Positions 9,390-18,299 of a stretch of 64,000 nucleotides of DNA are shown here, in pieces. A program made the position numbers and the translations under genes. Below the pieces are notes generated by a model, which was given only the letters and a program-made list of their open reading frames with translations, was not told the origin of the DNA and searched no databases. The stretch spans positions 62,001 through 126,000 of the forward strand of contig NZ_CP035000.1 of assembly GCF_002531755.2 (NCBI RefSeq). The letters are read 5' to 3'. Source of the DNA: Rhizobium acidisoli. GTDB lineage: Bacteria > Pseudomonadota > Alphaproteobacteria > Rhizobiales > Rhizobiaceae. Positions within the stretch are counted from its first letter, which is position 1. The number at the start of each line of letters is the position of its first letter.

Positions 9390-10229
9390 TTACTTGAACT
9401 CGACGGGGAAGCCGATCTGCGGCGGCGTCAGATCCTTGCCGAACCAGGTCTTGAAGGACTTGGCGTAAAAGTCGAACTCGACGCCGGTCATGGCTTCGTG
9501 CAGGGCGGTGTTGACGAAGTTCAGCCAGTCCTGATCGCCGCGCTTGACGGCGCAGGCGTAGGTCTGCGGGTTCCAGCCGTAGCCGGCATCTTTGTAGCGG
9601 CCCGGATTCTGCGTCATGTACCAGGCGAGCGACGACTGGTCGGTGGCAACGGCATCGGCGCGTCCCGACTCCAGGGCCTGATAGATCAGGTCGACGGAAT
9701 CATACTGATCGACGGTGGCCTCCGGCAATGCCGCGTGCACCATCGTCTCGGCATAGACGTTCTGCAGAACCGAGATGGTGACGGAGGAACCGGCAGCCTT
9801 GAGAGCGGCGTAATCGCCATATTTTCCGTCCGCCTTGAGCATCAGACCAACGCCCTCGCGATAATAAGGAATGGTGAAGGCGACCTGCTGGGCGCGTTCG
9901 CCGGTAACGGTCATGAACTGGCAGGTGATATCGACCTTATCGGTGGTGATGTTCGGTATGCGGGCGTCGGAGGACTGGTTTACATATTCGATCTTCTCAG
10001 GATCGCCGAATAGCGCCTTGGCGATGATATGGCCCATGTCGACGTCGAAACCCTGCAGCTTGTCGTCGGCGCTCTTGAAGTGCCAGGGCGCGTTGGTGCT
10101 GCCCGTGCCGAGCACGAGATGGCCGCGGGCCAGCACTTCATCGAGCTTGCTGCCGTCGGCCAGTGCAGGCGTGGAGAGCAGCGCGGCGGCGGCCAGCGAC
10201 ATCACGCCGGTGCGAAAGGAAATAGTCAT
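9390..10229 (-). CDS. Amino acid ABC transporter substrate-binding protein
   Basis: A 279-residue family 3 binding protein. I choose the ATG at 10229, preceded by GGGGAA, because it gives a clean signal peptide (MTISFRTG, hydrophobic core, cleavage near ALA-DG); a longer reading would put 25 non-conserved residues in front. The mature part starts with KLDEVLARGHLVLGTGS and keeps the 'GFDVDMGHIIAKAL' and 'DSVDLIYQALESGRADAVATD' motifs of periplasmic amino acid receptors. It is the first gene of the operon and lies behind the inverted repeat at 10256-10295. Confidence 0.93.
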   Translation of the reverse strand: MTISFRTGVMSLAAAALLSTPALADGSKLDEVLARGHLVLGTGSTNAPWHFKSADDKLQGFDVDMGHIIAKALFGDPEKIEYVNQSSDARIPNITTDKVDITCQFMTVTGERAQQVAFTIPYYREGVGLMLKADGKYGDYAALKAAGSSVTISVLQNVYAETMVHAALPEATVDQYDSVDLIYQALESGRADAVATDQSSLAWYMTQNPGRYKDAGYGWNPQTYACAVKRGDQDWLNFVNTALHEAMTGVEFDFYAKSFKTWFGKDLTPPQIGFPVEFK

Positions 10230-10255
10230 GGCGTTCCCCTTATGGATGGTTCCCT

Positions 10256-10295
10256 TATTCCAGTATAATGGACGCTTGTCTGTTTTACTGGAATA
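10256..10295 (-). promoter_or_regulatory. Inverted repeat upstream of the amino acid transporter operon
   Basis: A perfect 10-base inverted repeat, TATTCCAGTA at 10256-10265 and TACTGGAATA at 10286-10295, with a 20-base spacer. On the minus strand the TATACT hexamer overlapping the gene-proximal arm resembles a -10 box. A repressor site over the promoter is likely; the regulator is not identifiable in this window. The TGGAAT half-site resembles those of RpiR/MurR-type regulators, which is only a suggestion. Confidence 0.55.
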
Positions 10296-10304
10296 GCCTA
10301 TCAA

Positions 10305-10664
10305 GTGCCATCAAGGACGAATTGTCAATGGGTCATGCTGAAAAAACGCGCAGCGGCGCACGTGGTGATTTTTTCGGCAGTGCAGCATTTTCCTGCCGCT
10401 TGCGAGGCTGATCGCCTGGCTGCGTTCCGACGTGTCGGGGAATGGATATGGAGGCCGCATCGCAGCGGCCGGCAATGTCTTCATTGCCGAAGCGAGACAG
10501 AAGTCCAACCTTATGACAAGGGCAAGAGCGCGTGCTTCAGGTTATCCAGTGGGGTGCCACGCTCTACTCGAACCCGAGGCGCCGCCCCCCCGGAGCTGCC
10601 CTCAGACCCACGGCGCCGCGCCTTTAGGCGTGCAAGCAACGCTGTCGCTTTGATTTGAGCTAAA
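10305..10664. other. Gene-free interval between transporter and chemoreceptor
   Basis: About 360 bases without a supportable gene. Short open frames exist on both strands but have no ribosome-binding site and read as low-complexity Arg/Pro/Ala text. I see no strong hairpin or repeat here. It probably holds the 3' untranslated end of the chemoreceptor gene. Confidence 0.4.
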
Positions 10665-12440
10665 TCAGAATTCTTCCCAATCGGACTTCAGCGCGGCAGC
10701 CGCCGATCCATGAGCCGAGCCCGTGCGGACAACTTTTAAAGCCGACGGCACCGAAGGGTGACGCCCCGCCTGCGACGACGAAGATCGTGTTTTCGGCCCG
10801 TCATCGAAACGGAACTGCTCAAGGAGCTTGAACAGCGCGGCAGCCTCCCGGGCAAGGCCATGGCTTGCAGCAGTCTGCTCCTCGACCATTGCGGCATTCT
10901 GCTGCGTTCCCTGGTCGACGGTGTTGATGGCCTGGCTGATGCCGCCGAGCGCCGTCGATTGCTCGCGCGCCGCCTCGACAATCGCCGTGACGTTGGTATT
11001 GATTTCGTGAACCTGAGTGGCGATTTCCCGCAGCGCCGATCCAGCGTTCGTCACCAGGGCGACGCCGTTTGCGACATGGGAACCGGACGCCGTAATCAGG
11101 CTCTTGATTTCTTTCGCCGCCTTCGCCGAGCGCTGCGCCAGTTCGCGCACCTCCTGGGCGACGACCGCAAACCCCTTGCCGGCCTCCCCTGCCCGCGCCG
11201 CTTCTACGCCGGCATTGAGCGCCAAAAGGTTTGTCTGGAAGGCAATCTCATCGATGACGCCGATGATGTTGGAAATTTCGCGAGACGAGGTTTCGATCTG
11301 ATCCATCGCTCCGATCGCATCCCGCACCACCTGGCCGGAATGCTCCGCATGGTCCCTGGTGCGCGCCACCAGTTGACCGGCCTCCTCGGCGCGGCGGCTC
11401 GAATCCTTGACCGTGGTGGTAATCTCCTCAAGCGCGGCCGCCGTCTCTTCGACGGATGCCGCCTGCTGCTCGGTGCGTTTTGCCAGGTCATCGGCTGCCG
11501 TGCGGATTTCGTTGGAACCGGCCGAAATCGCCTTGGCGTTTTCCGCCACCGTTGCCATCGCGTCCTTCAGCTTCTCCGAGGCGCTGTTGAAATCGGTGCG
11601 CAGCCGCTCCAGCGAAGGAATGAAAGGCTTCACGATCGTCTGCGACAGGTCGCCGTCGGCAAAGTTCGTCAGGCAGTAAGCAAGTTGTTCGACATTCTCG
11701 ACGCGTGCCGTCACGTCGGTTGCGAACTTGACGACTTTGAACACTTTGCCGTTCAGGTCGAAGATCGGATTGTAGGAGGCCTGGATATAGACTTTGCGCC
11801 CGCCCTTCCCCACCCGCATGAATTCGTCGGCAATCAGCTGGCCGCTCGCAAGCTTTCGCCAGAATTCCTTGTAGGCCTCCGACCTCGAATAGTCGGCTTC
11901 GCAGAACATCGAATGATGTTTGCCCTGGATCTCGGCAAGCGAATAGCCGAGGGCGGCAAGGAAATTGTCGTTGGCACCAAGCACTTCGCCGGCCGGCGTG
12001 AATTCGATGATCGCCTGAGCCCGCGACAAGGCGTTGATCTTGCCCGCATCCTCGGCGGATTTCAGCTTCTGCGCGGTGATGTCGGTTGCAATCTTGATGA
12101 CCTTGACCGGTCTTCCGCGCCGGAACACGGGATTGTAGGACGCTTCGATCCAGACCTCGCGGCCGCCTTTTCCGAGCCGCTTATATTGCTGCTGATCGAA
12201 TTTCCCGGCTGACAGCTTCGTCCAGAAAGCCTTGTATTCCGCCGAGGATGCATAGGCAGGTTCGACGAACATGCGGTGATGTTGTCCGGCGATCTCCCGC
12301 AACTCATAGCCGAGCGCCCGGCAGAAGTTTTCGTTCGCGGTGAGGATCATGCCTGACAAGTCGAATTCGATCATGGCTTGCGAGTTCGATAGAGCGGCGA
12401 GAGCCGCAACAGCATTTGCACCACGATCGAGAATATTCAT
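10665..12440 (-). CDS. Soluble methyl-accepting chemotaxis protein with two PAS domains
   Basis: About 591 residues from the ATG at 12440 (preceded by a G-rich stretch); an ATG at 12461 is also possible. There is no membrane helix. Two PAS domains (about residues 15-125 and 135-250) are near-duplicates: each has the 'HHRMF' or 'HHSMF' segment, a '[14 protein letters not shown]'-like strand and an 'ATDIT/ATDVT' exit. A linker follows, then the signalling domain with the conserved hairpin tip [18 protein letters not shown]. Cytoplasmic receptors of this kind sense an internal signal through the PAS pockets; the ligand (haem, flavin or other) cannot be told from sequence. Confidence 0.92.
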   Translation of the reverse strand: MNILDRGANAVAALAALSNSQAMIEFDLSGMILTANENFCRALGYELREIAGQHHRMFVEPAYASSAEYKAFWTKLSAGKFDQQQYKRLGKGGREVWIEASYNPVFRRGRPVKVIKIATDITAQKLKSAEDAGKINALSRAQAIIEFTPAGEVLGANDNFLAALGYSLAEIQGKHHSMFCEADYSRSEAYKEFWRKLASGQLIADEFMRVGKGGRKVYIQASYNPIFDLNGKVFKVVKFATDVTARVENVEQLAYCLTNFADGDLSQTIVKPFIPSLERLRTDFNSASEKLKDAMATVAENAKAISAGSNEIRTAADDLAKRTEQQAASVEETAAALEEITTTVKDSSRRAEEAGQLVARTRDHAEHSGQVVRDAIGAMDQIETSSREISNIIGVIDEIAFQTNLLALNAGVEAARAGEAGKGFAVVAQEVRELAQRSAKAAKEIKSLITASGSHVANGVALVTNAGSALREIATQVHEINTNVTAIVEAAREQSTALGGISQAINTVDQGTQQNAAMVEEQTAASHGLAREAAALFKLLEQFRFDDGPKTRSSSSQAGRHPSVPSALKVVRTGSAHGSAAAALKSDWEEF

Positions 12441-12590
12441 CGCAATCCCCCCAGATTTCATAACCGGCAATTCGGACACGTCGCGAATATTTGCCTATGC
12501 TTATTAATGGGGATTTAATGATTAATATAAGGTTTAACGGGTCTTCTGAAGAGAATATTACACTCATCAAGAGATAAGGCCAAAGATCAC

Positions 12591-14774
12591 TCAACCGGTT
12601 TTCAATTGCGCCATCGCAAGCAGTGTGTCCGCGCTGATCGACGCTGAGCCGGTCAGGATCGAAAGTGCCGACGACGTGGTGCCCGTGCCGTTGGCGACAT
12701 CATACATGGCAGTGAAGCGTTTGATCAGATCGTCGACTTTGTCAGGATCTGCCAGATCCTTGATGTCGATGAAGTTGTTGACCATCTCGGCTTGCTTGTC
12801 GACGTCCATGTTCGAGACATAACTGGACAGATTGAAGGTCGTGGTAAAGAACTGGAAGAGCGCGCTGTCGCCCAGAATGCCATAGGCGCTCGAGATCTCC
12901 GGCGCCTTGCGCTGGAAGTAGAGCGCCAGGCGCACGCCGGTGTTGCTGTCACCCTGGTCGTCTTCGAGCGTCAGCCTGACATAGGAGTCGATCGTTTCCA
13001 GCACGTCGCCGCGCTGCTGCACCGTCCCGGTGGGATCGGCGAAAATATTGCCGTTCTGATCGAAATTGAACGAGCCGACGAGTTCGGCGAAGCGACTGTC
13101 ATCCAGCTTGTTGACGTAACTGTCTTCGTCGTCGAGATCGGAAGAAAACATCTTCTTCAATTGGTCTGAGGTGACATCGTCCGGGTTGAGCCCCTTTGCC
13201 TCGAGCGCAAGGCTAACCAGGCGATCATCGGCCAGAAATTCGCTCGCCGTCGTGATCGTCGCCATCTGCTCGCGGAAATAGCTGATCTCGTCATCCGCCG
13301 CGTCGGTCGCCTCGGTCAGTTCGTCCCCGTCGAGGTAGCGGATCTTGTTCTGCTTGTAATAGGCGGCATAATCGTCGACGACGGATTCGGACATGGCCTG
13401 CAAAGGAACGGTAACGTCGCCATCGCTGTCGAAGTTGAATGCTTTGCGAAAGGCGACGAACCGGTCGTCGTCCAGGCTATTGACATAGCTTTTCGAGTCC
13501 GTTGGATCGCTTTCGAGAATTTTCCGCACCTGGCTTCTCGAAACGCTGTCCGGATCGATGTCGAAGGCGCGCAACGCCATTTCCCACATTTCCGGAAGAT
13601 CGTCGTTGCCGTCAACGTCGTCATCGGCATTGGAGACGAGGAAATCGTCGATCGAGGTAACGCTGGCGATGCGCGTCGTATAATTGTCGACGGCATCTTC
13701 TGTGTCGGTGTTGGCGATCAGTGTCTGATAATTATCATCGAAGGCCGCCGTGGTCGTGGCGGTCTGTTCCGAGGTCTGGGCGGTGTCGCCATTGGCAAGC
13801 GCGCCGTCCTCGTCGAAATTGAAGGCGTCGTGCAGATCCGACAGGCCGATCGCGTCGGCGGTGTCGGCGCTTTTCAACGCCGCGGAAATGAAGCTATCGG
13901 TTTCGTCGTCGGTCAGTCCGTAGGCGATCCTGAGATAGCCGACCAGCTTGTCGTCGTTCATCAACTGATCGACGGAGGTGACGTTGCCAATCTCCGCGGC
14001 AAAATAGGTGTCATAGGCCTCTCCGGTGTCCGAAGAAGCAATCGTCGAGGAGGCTACCGCATAACCGCTCGTCACCAGCGAGATCTGGTCTTCCGACATC
14101 ACGTCGCCGTTGGTCGAGCCGTCCTCGTTGAAGTTGAAGGCTTTTGCGAGGCTGACATAGACGTCGTCGCCGAGCTGGTTGACGAAACTGTCGGGATCGT
14201 CGAGATCGCTCGTCAAAACCTGCTTGAGGAAACTGGTGGAGGTGTATTCGGTGCTGAGACCGAAGGCCGTCAGCGCATAGTTCTTCAGTCTCGAACTCGA
14301 CAGAAGGTCATCGACCGACGTGATTGACGAGATATTCTCTTCGAAATAATCCGTCTCGTCGGCAATGTCTTCCGCCTCGGTGTCGAAGGAACTCTCATAA
14401 GCATCGAGCAGAGTGTCCCGCTGCACGTCCGATTGCGCCGTCTTCGTCTCTCCGCCGAATTTGAAGGCGGCGGCGAACTCGGCATAGCGACCGTCGCTCA
14501 AACTGTTGGCGAAGCTCGATGAATCGCTGAGATCGCTTTCCAGCACCTTCTTCATGAAGGCCTTGGCATAGGTCATGTCGTCGAGCCCGTAGGCCTTCAT
14601 GGCATAGGAATAGAGCTTGTAATCGCCCATGAACTCGTCGACCGTGGTGACCTTGCCGATGTTTTCCTTGTAATAGGCGCTGTCGCGGGCAACCGTGCCC
14701 TGGGACGCCACGCTCGAGAGGCTGGCGTTGAGATTACGCGCGACTGCGAGATAGCTTACATAGGTGGAAACCAA
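12591..14774 (-). CDS. Five-repeat DUF1217 protein, probably flagellum-associated and secreted
   Basis: A 727-residue protein. I choose TTG 14774: AAAGGGA lies about seven bases upstream and the product then begins L-V-S-T-Y-V-S-Y, the usual start of rhizobial DUF1217 proteins. Five units of about 100-130 residues follow, each with 'xVTSVDDLL', 'KLxxYAxxAFGL', 'LxSDLDDPDSFVNxL' and 'F.AFNF', linked by acidic text; a sixth, divergent block ends the protein. The protein is very acidic, has no Sec signal and no membrane helix. DUF1217 proteins occur in rhizobial flagellar gene clusters, so export by the flagellar apparatus is plausible but not shown. A TetR-type palindrome lies upstream at 14910-14929. 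Confidence 0.85.
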   Translation of the reverse strand: MVSTYVSYLAVARNLNASLSSVASQGTVARDSAYYKENIGKVTTVDEFMGDYKLYSYAMKAYGLDDMTYAKAFMKKVLESDLSDSSSFANSLSDGRYAEFAAAFKFGGETKTAQSDVQRDTLLDAYESSFDTEAEDIADETDYFEENISSITSVDDLLSSSRLKNYALTAFGLSTEYTSTSFLKQVLTSDLDDPDSFVNQLGDDVYVSLAKAFNFNEDGSTNGDVMSEDQISLVTSGYAVASSTIASSDTGEAYDTYFAAEIGNVTSVDQLMNDDKLVGYLRIAYGLTDDETDSFISAALKSADTADAIGLSDLHDAFNFDEDGALANGDTAQTSEQTATTTAAFDDNYQTLIANTDTEDAVDNYTTRIASVTSIDDFLVSNADDDVDGNDDLPEMWEMALRAFDIDPDSVSRSQVRKILESDPTDSKSYVNSLDDDRFVAFRKAFNFDSDGDVTVPLQAMSESVVDDYAAYYKQNKIRYLDGDELTEATDAADDEISYFREQMATITTASEFLADDRLVSLALEAKGLNPDDVTSDQLKKMFSSDLDDEDSYVNKLDDSRFAELVGSFNFDQNGNIFADPTGTVQQRGDVLETIDSYVRLTLEDDQGDSNTGVRLALYFQRKAPEISSAYGILGDSALFQFFTTTFNLSSYVSNMDVDKQAEMVNNFIDIKDLADPDKVDDLIKRFTAMYDVANGTGTTSSALSILTGSASISADTLLAMAQLKTG

Positions 14775-14909
14775 TGCTTGTCCCTTTTCATGGGCGCGGC
14801 AGCGCGCGCGAAAGCCTGCCGGCAGCCGCGGTGATAATTTCGATCCTGCTGGGATGTCGTCGCCGGTCATGGCGATGCGCAGCCACATTCATGTGGCCGA
14901 ATCAATTTA

Positions 14910-14929
14910 ATAGAACTATATAGTTCTAT
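14910..14929. promoter_or_regulatory. Perfect 20-base palindrome, candidate TetR operator O1
   Basis: ATAGAACTATATAGTTCTAT is a perfect palindrome between the 3' end of the tetR gene and the start of the DUF1217 gene. Its core, AGAACT-N4-AGTTCT, is repeated exactly at 15738-15753 on the other side of tetR. Shared half-sites and spacing around a TetR gene are strong signs that this regulator binds both. Confidence 0.75.
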
Positions 14930-14982
14930 AATTCATTCAATGGGGAATTGGAAGACAAAAGTCGAAGCATCGCTTTTCGGGT

Positions 14983-15630
14983 CTACGAAGCCCCGACGCC
15001 GGCGGCGAAGATTGCGATGCAGCGGCGAAGATGGGCGAGCAGTCCGACCCGGTCGGGCCATGCCTGGGCGCGCCCTTCCGGCGGACCCATACCGCCGAAG
15101 ATCATGTCCATCAGCATCCGGGCTCCGCTCGCCGGATCATCAAGCGTCAATCTGCCTTCCGCCCGGCGATCGCTCAACCAGTCGGCGAGGTGTTGACGGC
15201 TGGCAAGCATGCCTTCGCGCTGGAGAATGTCGATAAGCTCTGGAAACTGCGCCGCTTCGCGAAAGACGAGCTGCAGAAAACCGGCGCGGTCCGCATCCTT
15301 CGCCTCATCCATGTCGATCATGAAGATATGCTCGAGGCTTTCGGCGATCGGAAGGTCTTCCGCGGGCCTCGGCAGGTCGAGCATCAGGCGCCGATGCGCG
15401 CCCACCACGGCGGCAAACAGCTCTTCCTTGCTCTGAAACAGCTTGTAGAGCGTCTGTTTCGAGACACCCGCCTCGGTGGCCACCACCGCGGTGGTGCTTC
15501 CGGCATAGCCGTACTTTACAAAAACACGGCGGGCGATTTCGACGATATGCGTCCGCTTGTCCTCATCGCTGGAGACTTTCGGCCGGCCTCGCTTGCGCGG
15601 CTCATCTGCGGGCTCGTCGACACCATCCAT
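14983..15630 (-). CDS. TetR/AcrR-family transcriptional regulator
   Basis: A 215-residue regulator. After a basic, disordered tail (PRKRGRPK) the TetR DNA-binding domain covers about residues 25-75: IVEIARRVFVKYGYAGSTTA, then VSKQTLYKLFQSKEELF, the characteristic recognition helix. The C-terminal ligand and dimer domain is of the AcrR-like type. The gene lies between the divergent EF-hand gene and the co-oriented DUF1217 gene, and both flanks carry the palindrome AGAACT-N4-AGTTCT. It therefore probably represses both neighbours, and possibly flgE downstream. The inducing ligand is unknown. Confidence 0.9.
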   Translation of the reverse strand: MDGVDEPADEPRKRGRPKVSSDEDKRTHIVEIARRVFVKYGYAGSTTAVVATEAGVSKQTLYKLFQSKEELFAAVVGAHRRLMLDLPRPAEDLPIAESLEHIFMIDMDEAKDADRAGFLQLVFREAAQFPELIDILQREGMLASRQHLADWLSDRRAEGRLTLDDPASGARMLMDMIFGGMGPPEGRAQAWPDRVGLLAHLRRCIAIFAAGVGAS

Positions 15631-15737
15631 GACGATCTAAACCGCTTTACAGAAGCGCACGCCGACGGCCCGGAAAAGCGGACTGCGATTTCTGAGGGAT
15701 GAGTTTTTCGGTTGTGGCATTAGTAATTTCGATTTAG

Positions 15738-15753
15738 AGAACTAATCAGTTCT
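15738..15753. promoter_or_regulatory. Candidate TetR operator O2 in front of the EF-hand gene
   Basis: AGAACTAATCAGTTCT has the same half-sites and four-base spacer as O1 at 14910-14929. It is 43 bases before the EF-hand gene start and 108 bases before the divergent tetR start, so it could control both. Confidence 0.75.
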
Positions 15754-15795
15754 GTAATGCGTTGCATCCCCACCCTCTTTAGCGATGGAGCGCTT

Positions 15796-16674
15796 ATGAC
15801 GACCATTTCCGCCGCAACATCGATTTCTTCCTATTCCTATAGCAAGAACTCGACATCCGCATCCCAGGACATCCTATCCTGTAATACGGTTTCGGCAAAA
15901 AAATCAACCACAAGCCAGCAGCTCGGCGAAGACTCGACCAACAGCGCCGAAAAACTCATGTCCCAGCTGATGTCGCTGACGATGAACGGCCTTAGCGGAC
16001 AGTCCGGCTCCAGCGGGGAGCAGGACGGTGATGAAGGCATGGATGTTGCGCAGCTGGACACCGATGGCGACGGCTATGTGAGCAAGGCCGAGTTCGTCGC
16101 GGCCAGGCCATCAGACGTGACCGAGGATCAGGCGGGTTCGCTGTTCGACAGCTTCGACAGCGAAAGCGCCGGCTCGCTGTCGGTCGATGCGCTCACCGAG
16201 GCCATGTCCGCCCAGAGATCGGAGCGGGCGGGCGGGCCACCGCCGCCGCCGCCCGAAGGCGATGACGAGCTTTCATCGCTGCTCTCCGATCTCGATACCG
16301 ATGGAGACGGGCTGGTGAGCAAGGCGGAATTCGTCGCAGGCCGGCCGTCCGATGTGAGCGAGGATCAGGCAGGCACGCTGTTCGACAGCTTCGACAGCGA
16401 AAGCGCCGGCTCGCTGTCGGTCGATGCATTGACCGAGGCGATGTCCGCTCAGTCGTCGCAACGGCCCGACGGACCGCCACCGCCGCCGCCCGCCGAGGAT
16501 GAGCAGACCGCATCCCTGCTGTCCGATCTCGATACCGATGGAGACGGGCTCGTATCATTGGACGAGTTCATGGCCGGCAGGCCGGACGACGTCACCGAAA
16601 GCCAGGCGAGCCAGCTATTCGATCTTCTCGACACATCGGGCAGCGGTTCATTGTCCACAAGCACCACGAGTTGA
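15796..16674 (+). CDS. EF-hand calcium-binding protein with tandem repeats and polyproline linkers
   Basis: A 292-residue protein from ATG 15796 (GGAG five bases upstream). The first 80 residues are Ser/Thr/Gln-rich without a Sec signal. Three tandem units with a 79-residue period follow; each begins with a canonical EF-hand loop DTDGDG (loops at residues 88, 167 and 246) and continues with a degenerate second hand (DSESAGSLS). Units are separated by runs of six prolines. The last unit is cut short after DTSGSGSLS, so its second hand lacks the exit helix. Such proteins are often secreted or surface-located. The TetR operator O2 is just upstream and flgE lies 319 bases downstream. Confidence 0.88.
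   Translation: MTTISAATSISSYSYSKNSTSASQDILSCNTVSAKKSTTSQQLGEDSTNSAEKLMSQLMSLTMNGLSGQSGSSGEQDGDEGMDVAQLDTDGDGYVSKAEFVAARPSDVTEDQAGSLFDSFDSESAGSLSVDALTEAMSAQRSERAGGPPPPPPEGDDELSSLLSDLDTDGDGLVSKAEFVAGRPSDVSEDQAGTLFDSFDSESAGSLSVDALTEAMSAQSSQRPDGPPPPPPAEDEQTASLLSDLDTDGDGLVSLDEFMAGRPDDVTESQASQLFDLLDTSGSGSLSTSTTS
16057..16530 (+). repeat. Tandem coding repeat, about 237-base period
   Basis: Two near-identical 237-base units, plus a third partial unit beginning at 16531, encode the EF-hand pairs. Stretches such as the one coding FDSFDSESAGSLSVDALTEA are repeated almost base for base, which suggests recent duplication and a risk of recombination-driven length change. Confidence 0.8.
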
Positions 16675-16732
16675 CAGCCGATAAGGAGCGTCGCGTCGCA
16701 GTCACTGGAGAAGCTGCAATGCGGCGGTCTGA

Positions 16733-16778
16733 CAGCGGCCCGGCAATCGAGCCGGCAGAGCTTTCAGCCGGGCCGCTG
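16733..16778 (+). terminator. Hairpin after the EF-hand gene
   Basis: A perfect 12-base stem, CAGCGGCCCGGC at 16733-16744 and GCCGGGCCGCTG at 16767-16778, with a 22-base loop. There is no T-run, so a Rho-independent terminator is uncertain; it could stabilise the 3' end of the EF-hand transcript. Confidence 0.5.
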
Positions 16779-16798
16779 AACTATCGAAGTATTTACAT

Positions 16799-16820
16799 GG
16801 TGCGCCGTGACAGGCGCACC
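16799..16820 (+). promoter_or_regulatory. Second hairpin in the EF-hand to flgE gap
   Basis: GGTGCGCC (16799-16806), six-base loop, GGCGCACC (16813-16820). It lies 174 bases before the flgE start. Either an RNA stem or a DNA operator is possible. The rest of the 319-base gap (16675-16993) has no gene I can support; flgE has AAAGGA before its ATG. Confidence 0.4.
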
Positions 16821-16993
16821 GCACCAGCGCGCGGATGAGCCGCAGCGCCTATCGCCATCACGGGGTCAATCCAGACAATCAGATCATCCACCGGTGTGGG
16901 CTTTGCCCGGCGCCAGTGATGTCGTGCGCCCGTTATTCGGGCCTGGAGGCCTCTCGTCACATGGCATGTTCCCAAACCTTAAAGGATTGAGCC

Positions 16994-18286
16994 ATGAGCA
17001 TTTTTGGAAGCATGAAAACCGCCGTCTCCGGCATGAGCGCCCAGGCAAACCGGCTGAGCACGGTTTCCGACAATATCGCCAACGCAAACACGGTCGGCTA
17101 CAAAGCCGTCTCCACATCCTTCTCGTCGCTAGTGCTGCCGTCGTCCTCAGGCAATTACAATTCCGGCGGCGTCCAGACATCCGTGCGCCAGGCGATTTCT
17201 CAACAGGGCGACATTTCCTATACGACCTCGGATTATGACCTGGCGATATCAGGAGATGGCTTCTTCATCGTGCAAAGCGCCGACGGCACCCCGGTCCTCA
17301 CCCGGGCCGGCGACTTCTCCGTCGACAGCGACGGCAACCTGGTCAACGGCGCCGGTTTTACCCTCATGGGATATTCCTATGATTCCGGTGTGCCGGCGGT
17401 TGTTGTCAACGGCTTCGATGGGCTGGTGCCGGTCAACGTATCCCAATCGGGATTGAGCGCGGTTGCTTCGACCAGCGCCTATTTCAGCGGCAACCTGAAT
17501 TCCGAGGCAACCGTCGTCACCGATACGACGACGCTGCCGAGCGCCAACACGTCCGATGTCACCGACGATACGCAGAAGATGTCGCTCGTTGCCTATGACA
17601 GCCTCGGCGGCACCGTCCAGTACGACTACTATTTCACCAAGACTGGTGTGACGACGGATTCCACCGGCGCGGTCACCGGAAGCACCTGGGAGGTAGCGGT
17701 TTACCGCAATGCCGATGCCTCTACCGGCGGCACGACGTCCTTCCCTTACTCCTCCAGTGCCGTGAGCGTCGCGACGCTCTCCTTCGACGCCGACGGCCAG
17801 CTGACCTCTTCGGCCGACACCGATATCGTCGATCCGGTCACTGCAAAGACGATCACCATGGATTATTCGGACTTCACCCAGCTTGCCTCCGACTTCTCGG
17901 CGACAGGCTCTGCCGATGGTCAGGCCGCAAGTGCGGTGAGTTCGGTGTCCATCGGCACGGACGGGGTGGTGTCGGTTTCCTATGCGAACGGGGCGACCAA
18001 GGCTCTCTATCAGATCCCGCTTGCGACGGTCGCCAGCCCCGATAATCTGACGCTGCTCAGCGGCAACGTCTACAGCGCCAACGGCCAGTCGGGCGTTACC
18101 GTCACCGGCTTTCCGCAGACAAACGGGCTCGGCTCCATTCAATCAGGCGCCCTCGAGAGCTCGAACGTCGATCTCGCCGGCGAACTGACGGAGATGATCG
18201 AGGCACAGCGCAGCTATACCGCCAATTCGAAGGTGTTTCAGACCGGCTCCGATATCATGGATGTCCTCGTCAACCTGAAACGATAG
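16994..18286 (+). CDS. flgE: Flagellar hook protein FlgE
   Basis: A 430-residue hook protein. The N-terminus MSIFGSMKTAVSGMSAQANR followed by DNIANANTVGYKA is the conserved D0 helix and 'N.AN..T.GYK' motif of hook and rod proteins, and the C-terminus (ESSNVDLAGELTEMIEAQRSYTANSKVFQTGSDIMDVLVNLKR region) is the matching D0 segment. The middle is a Ser/Thr/Asp-rich surface domain. It is exported by the flagellar type III apparatus and polymerises into the hook. Here it is followed after 13 bases by a flgK remnant, and no other rod, motor or export gene is in the window, so this is likely a second, partial hook locus. Confidence 0.93.
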   Translation: MSIFGSMKTAVSGMSAQANRLSTVSDNIANANTVGYKAVSTSFSSLVLPSSSGNYNSGGVQTSVRQAISQQGDISYTTSDYDLAISGDGFFIVQSADGTPVLTRAGDFSVDSDGNLVNGAGFTLMGYSYDSGVPAVVVNGFDGLVPVNVSQSGLSAVASTSAYFSGNLNSEATVVTDTTTLPSANTSDVTDDTQKMSLVAYDSLGGTVQYDYYFTKTGVTTDSTGAVTGSTWEVAVYRNADASTGGTTSFPYSSSAVSVATLSFDADGQLTSSADTDIVDPVTAKTITMDYSDFTQLASDFSATGSADGQAASAVSSVSIGTDGVVSVSYANGATKALYQIPLATVASPDNLTLLSGNVYSANGQSGVTVTGFPQTNGLGSIQSGALESSNVDLAGELTEMIEAQRSYTANSKVFQTGSDIMDVLVNLKR

Positions 18287-18299
18287 AGGGAGCGCCTAG

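Noticed and set aside
10305..10658. Open frames between the amino acid transporter and the chemoreceptor
   Set aside because: Arg/Pro/Ala-rich text in overlapping frames on both strands without starts; looks like chance openness of GC-rich DNA.
13830..14327. 165-codon plus-strand open frame inside the DUF1217 gene
   Set aside because: Antisense of a strongly repetitive, clearly coding gene; text is Val/Gly/Arg-rich and has no motif.
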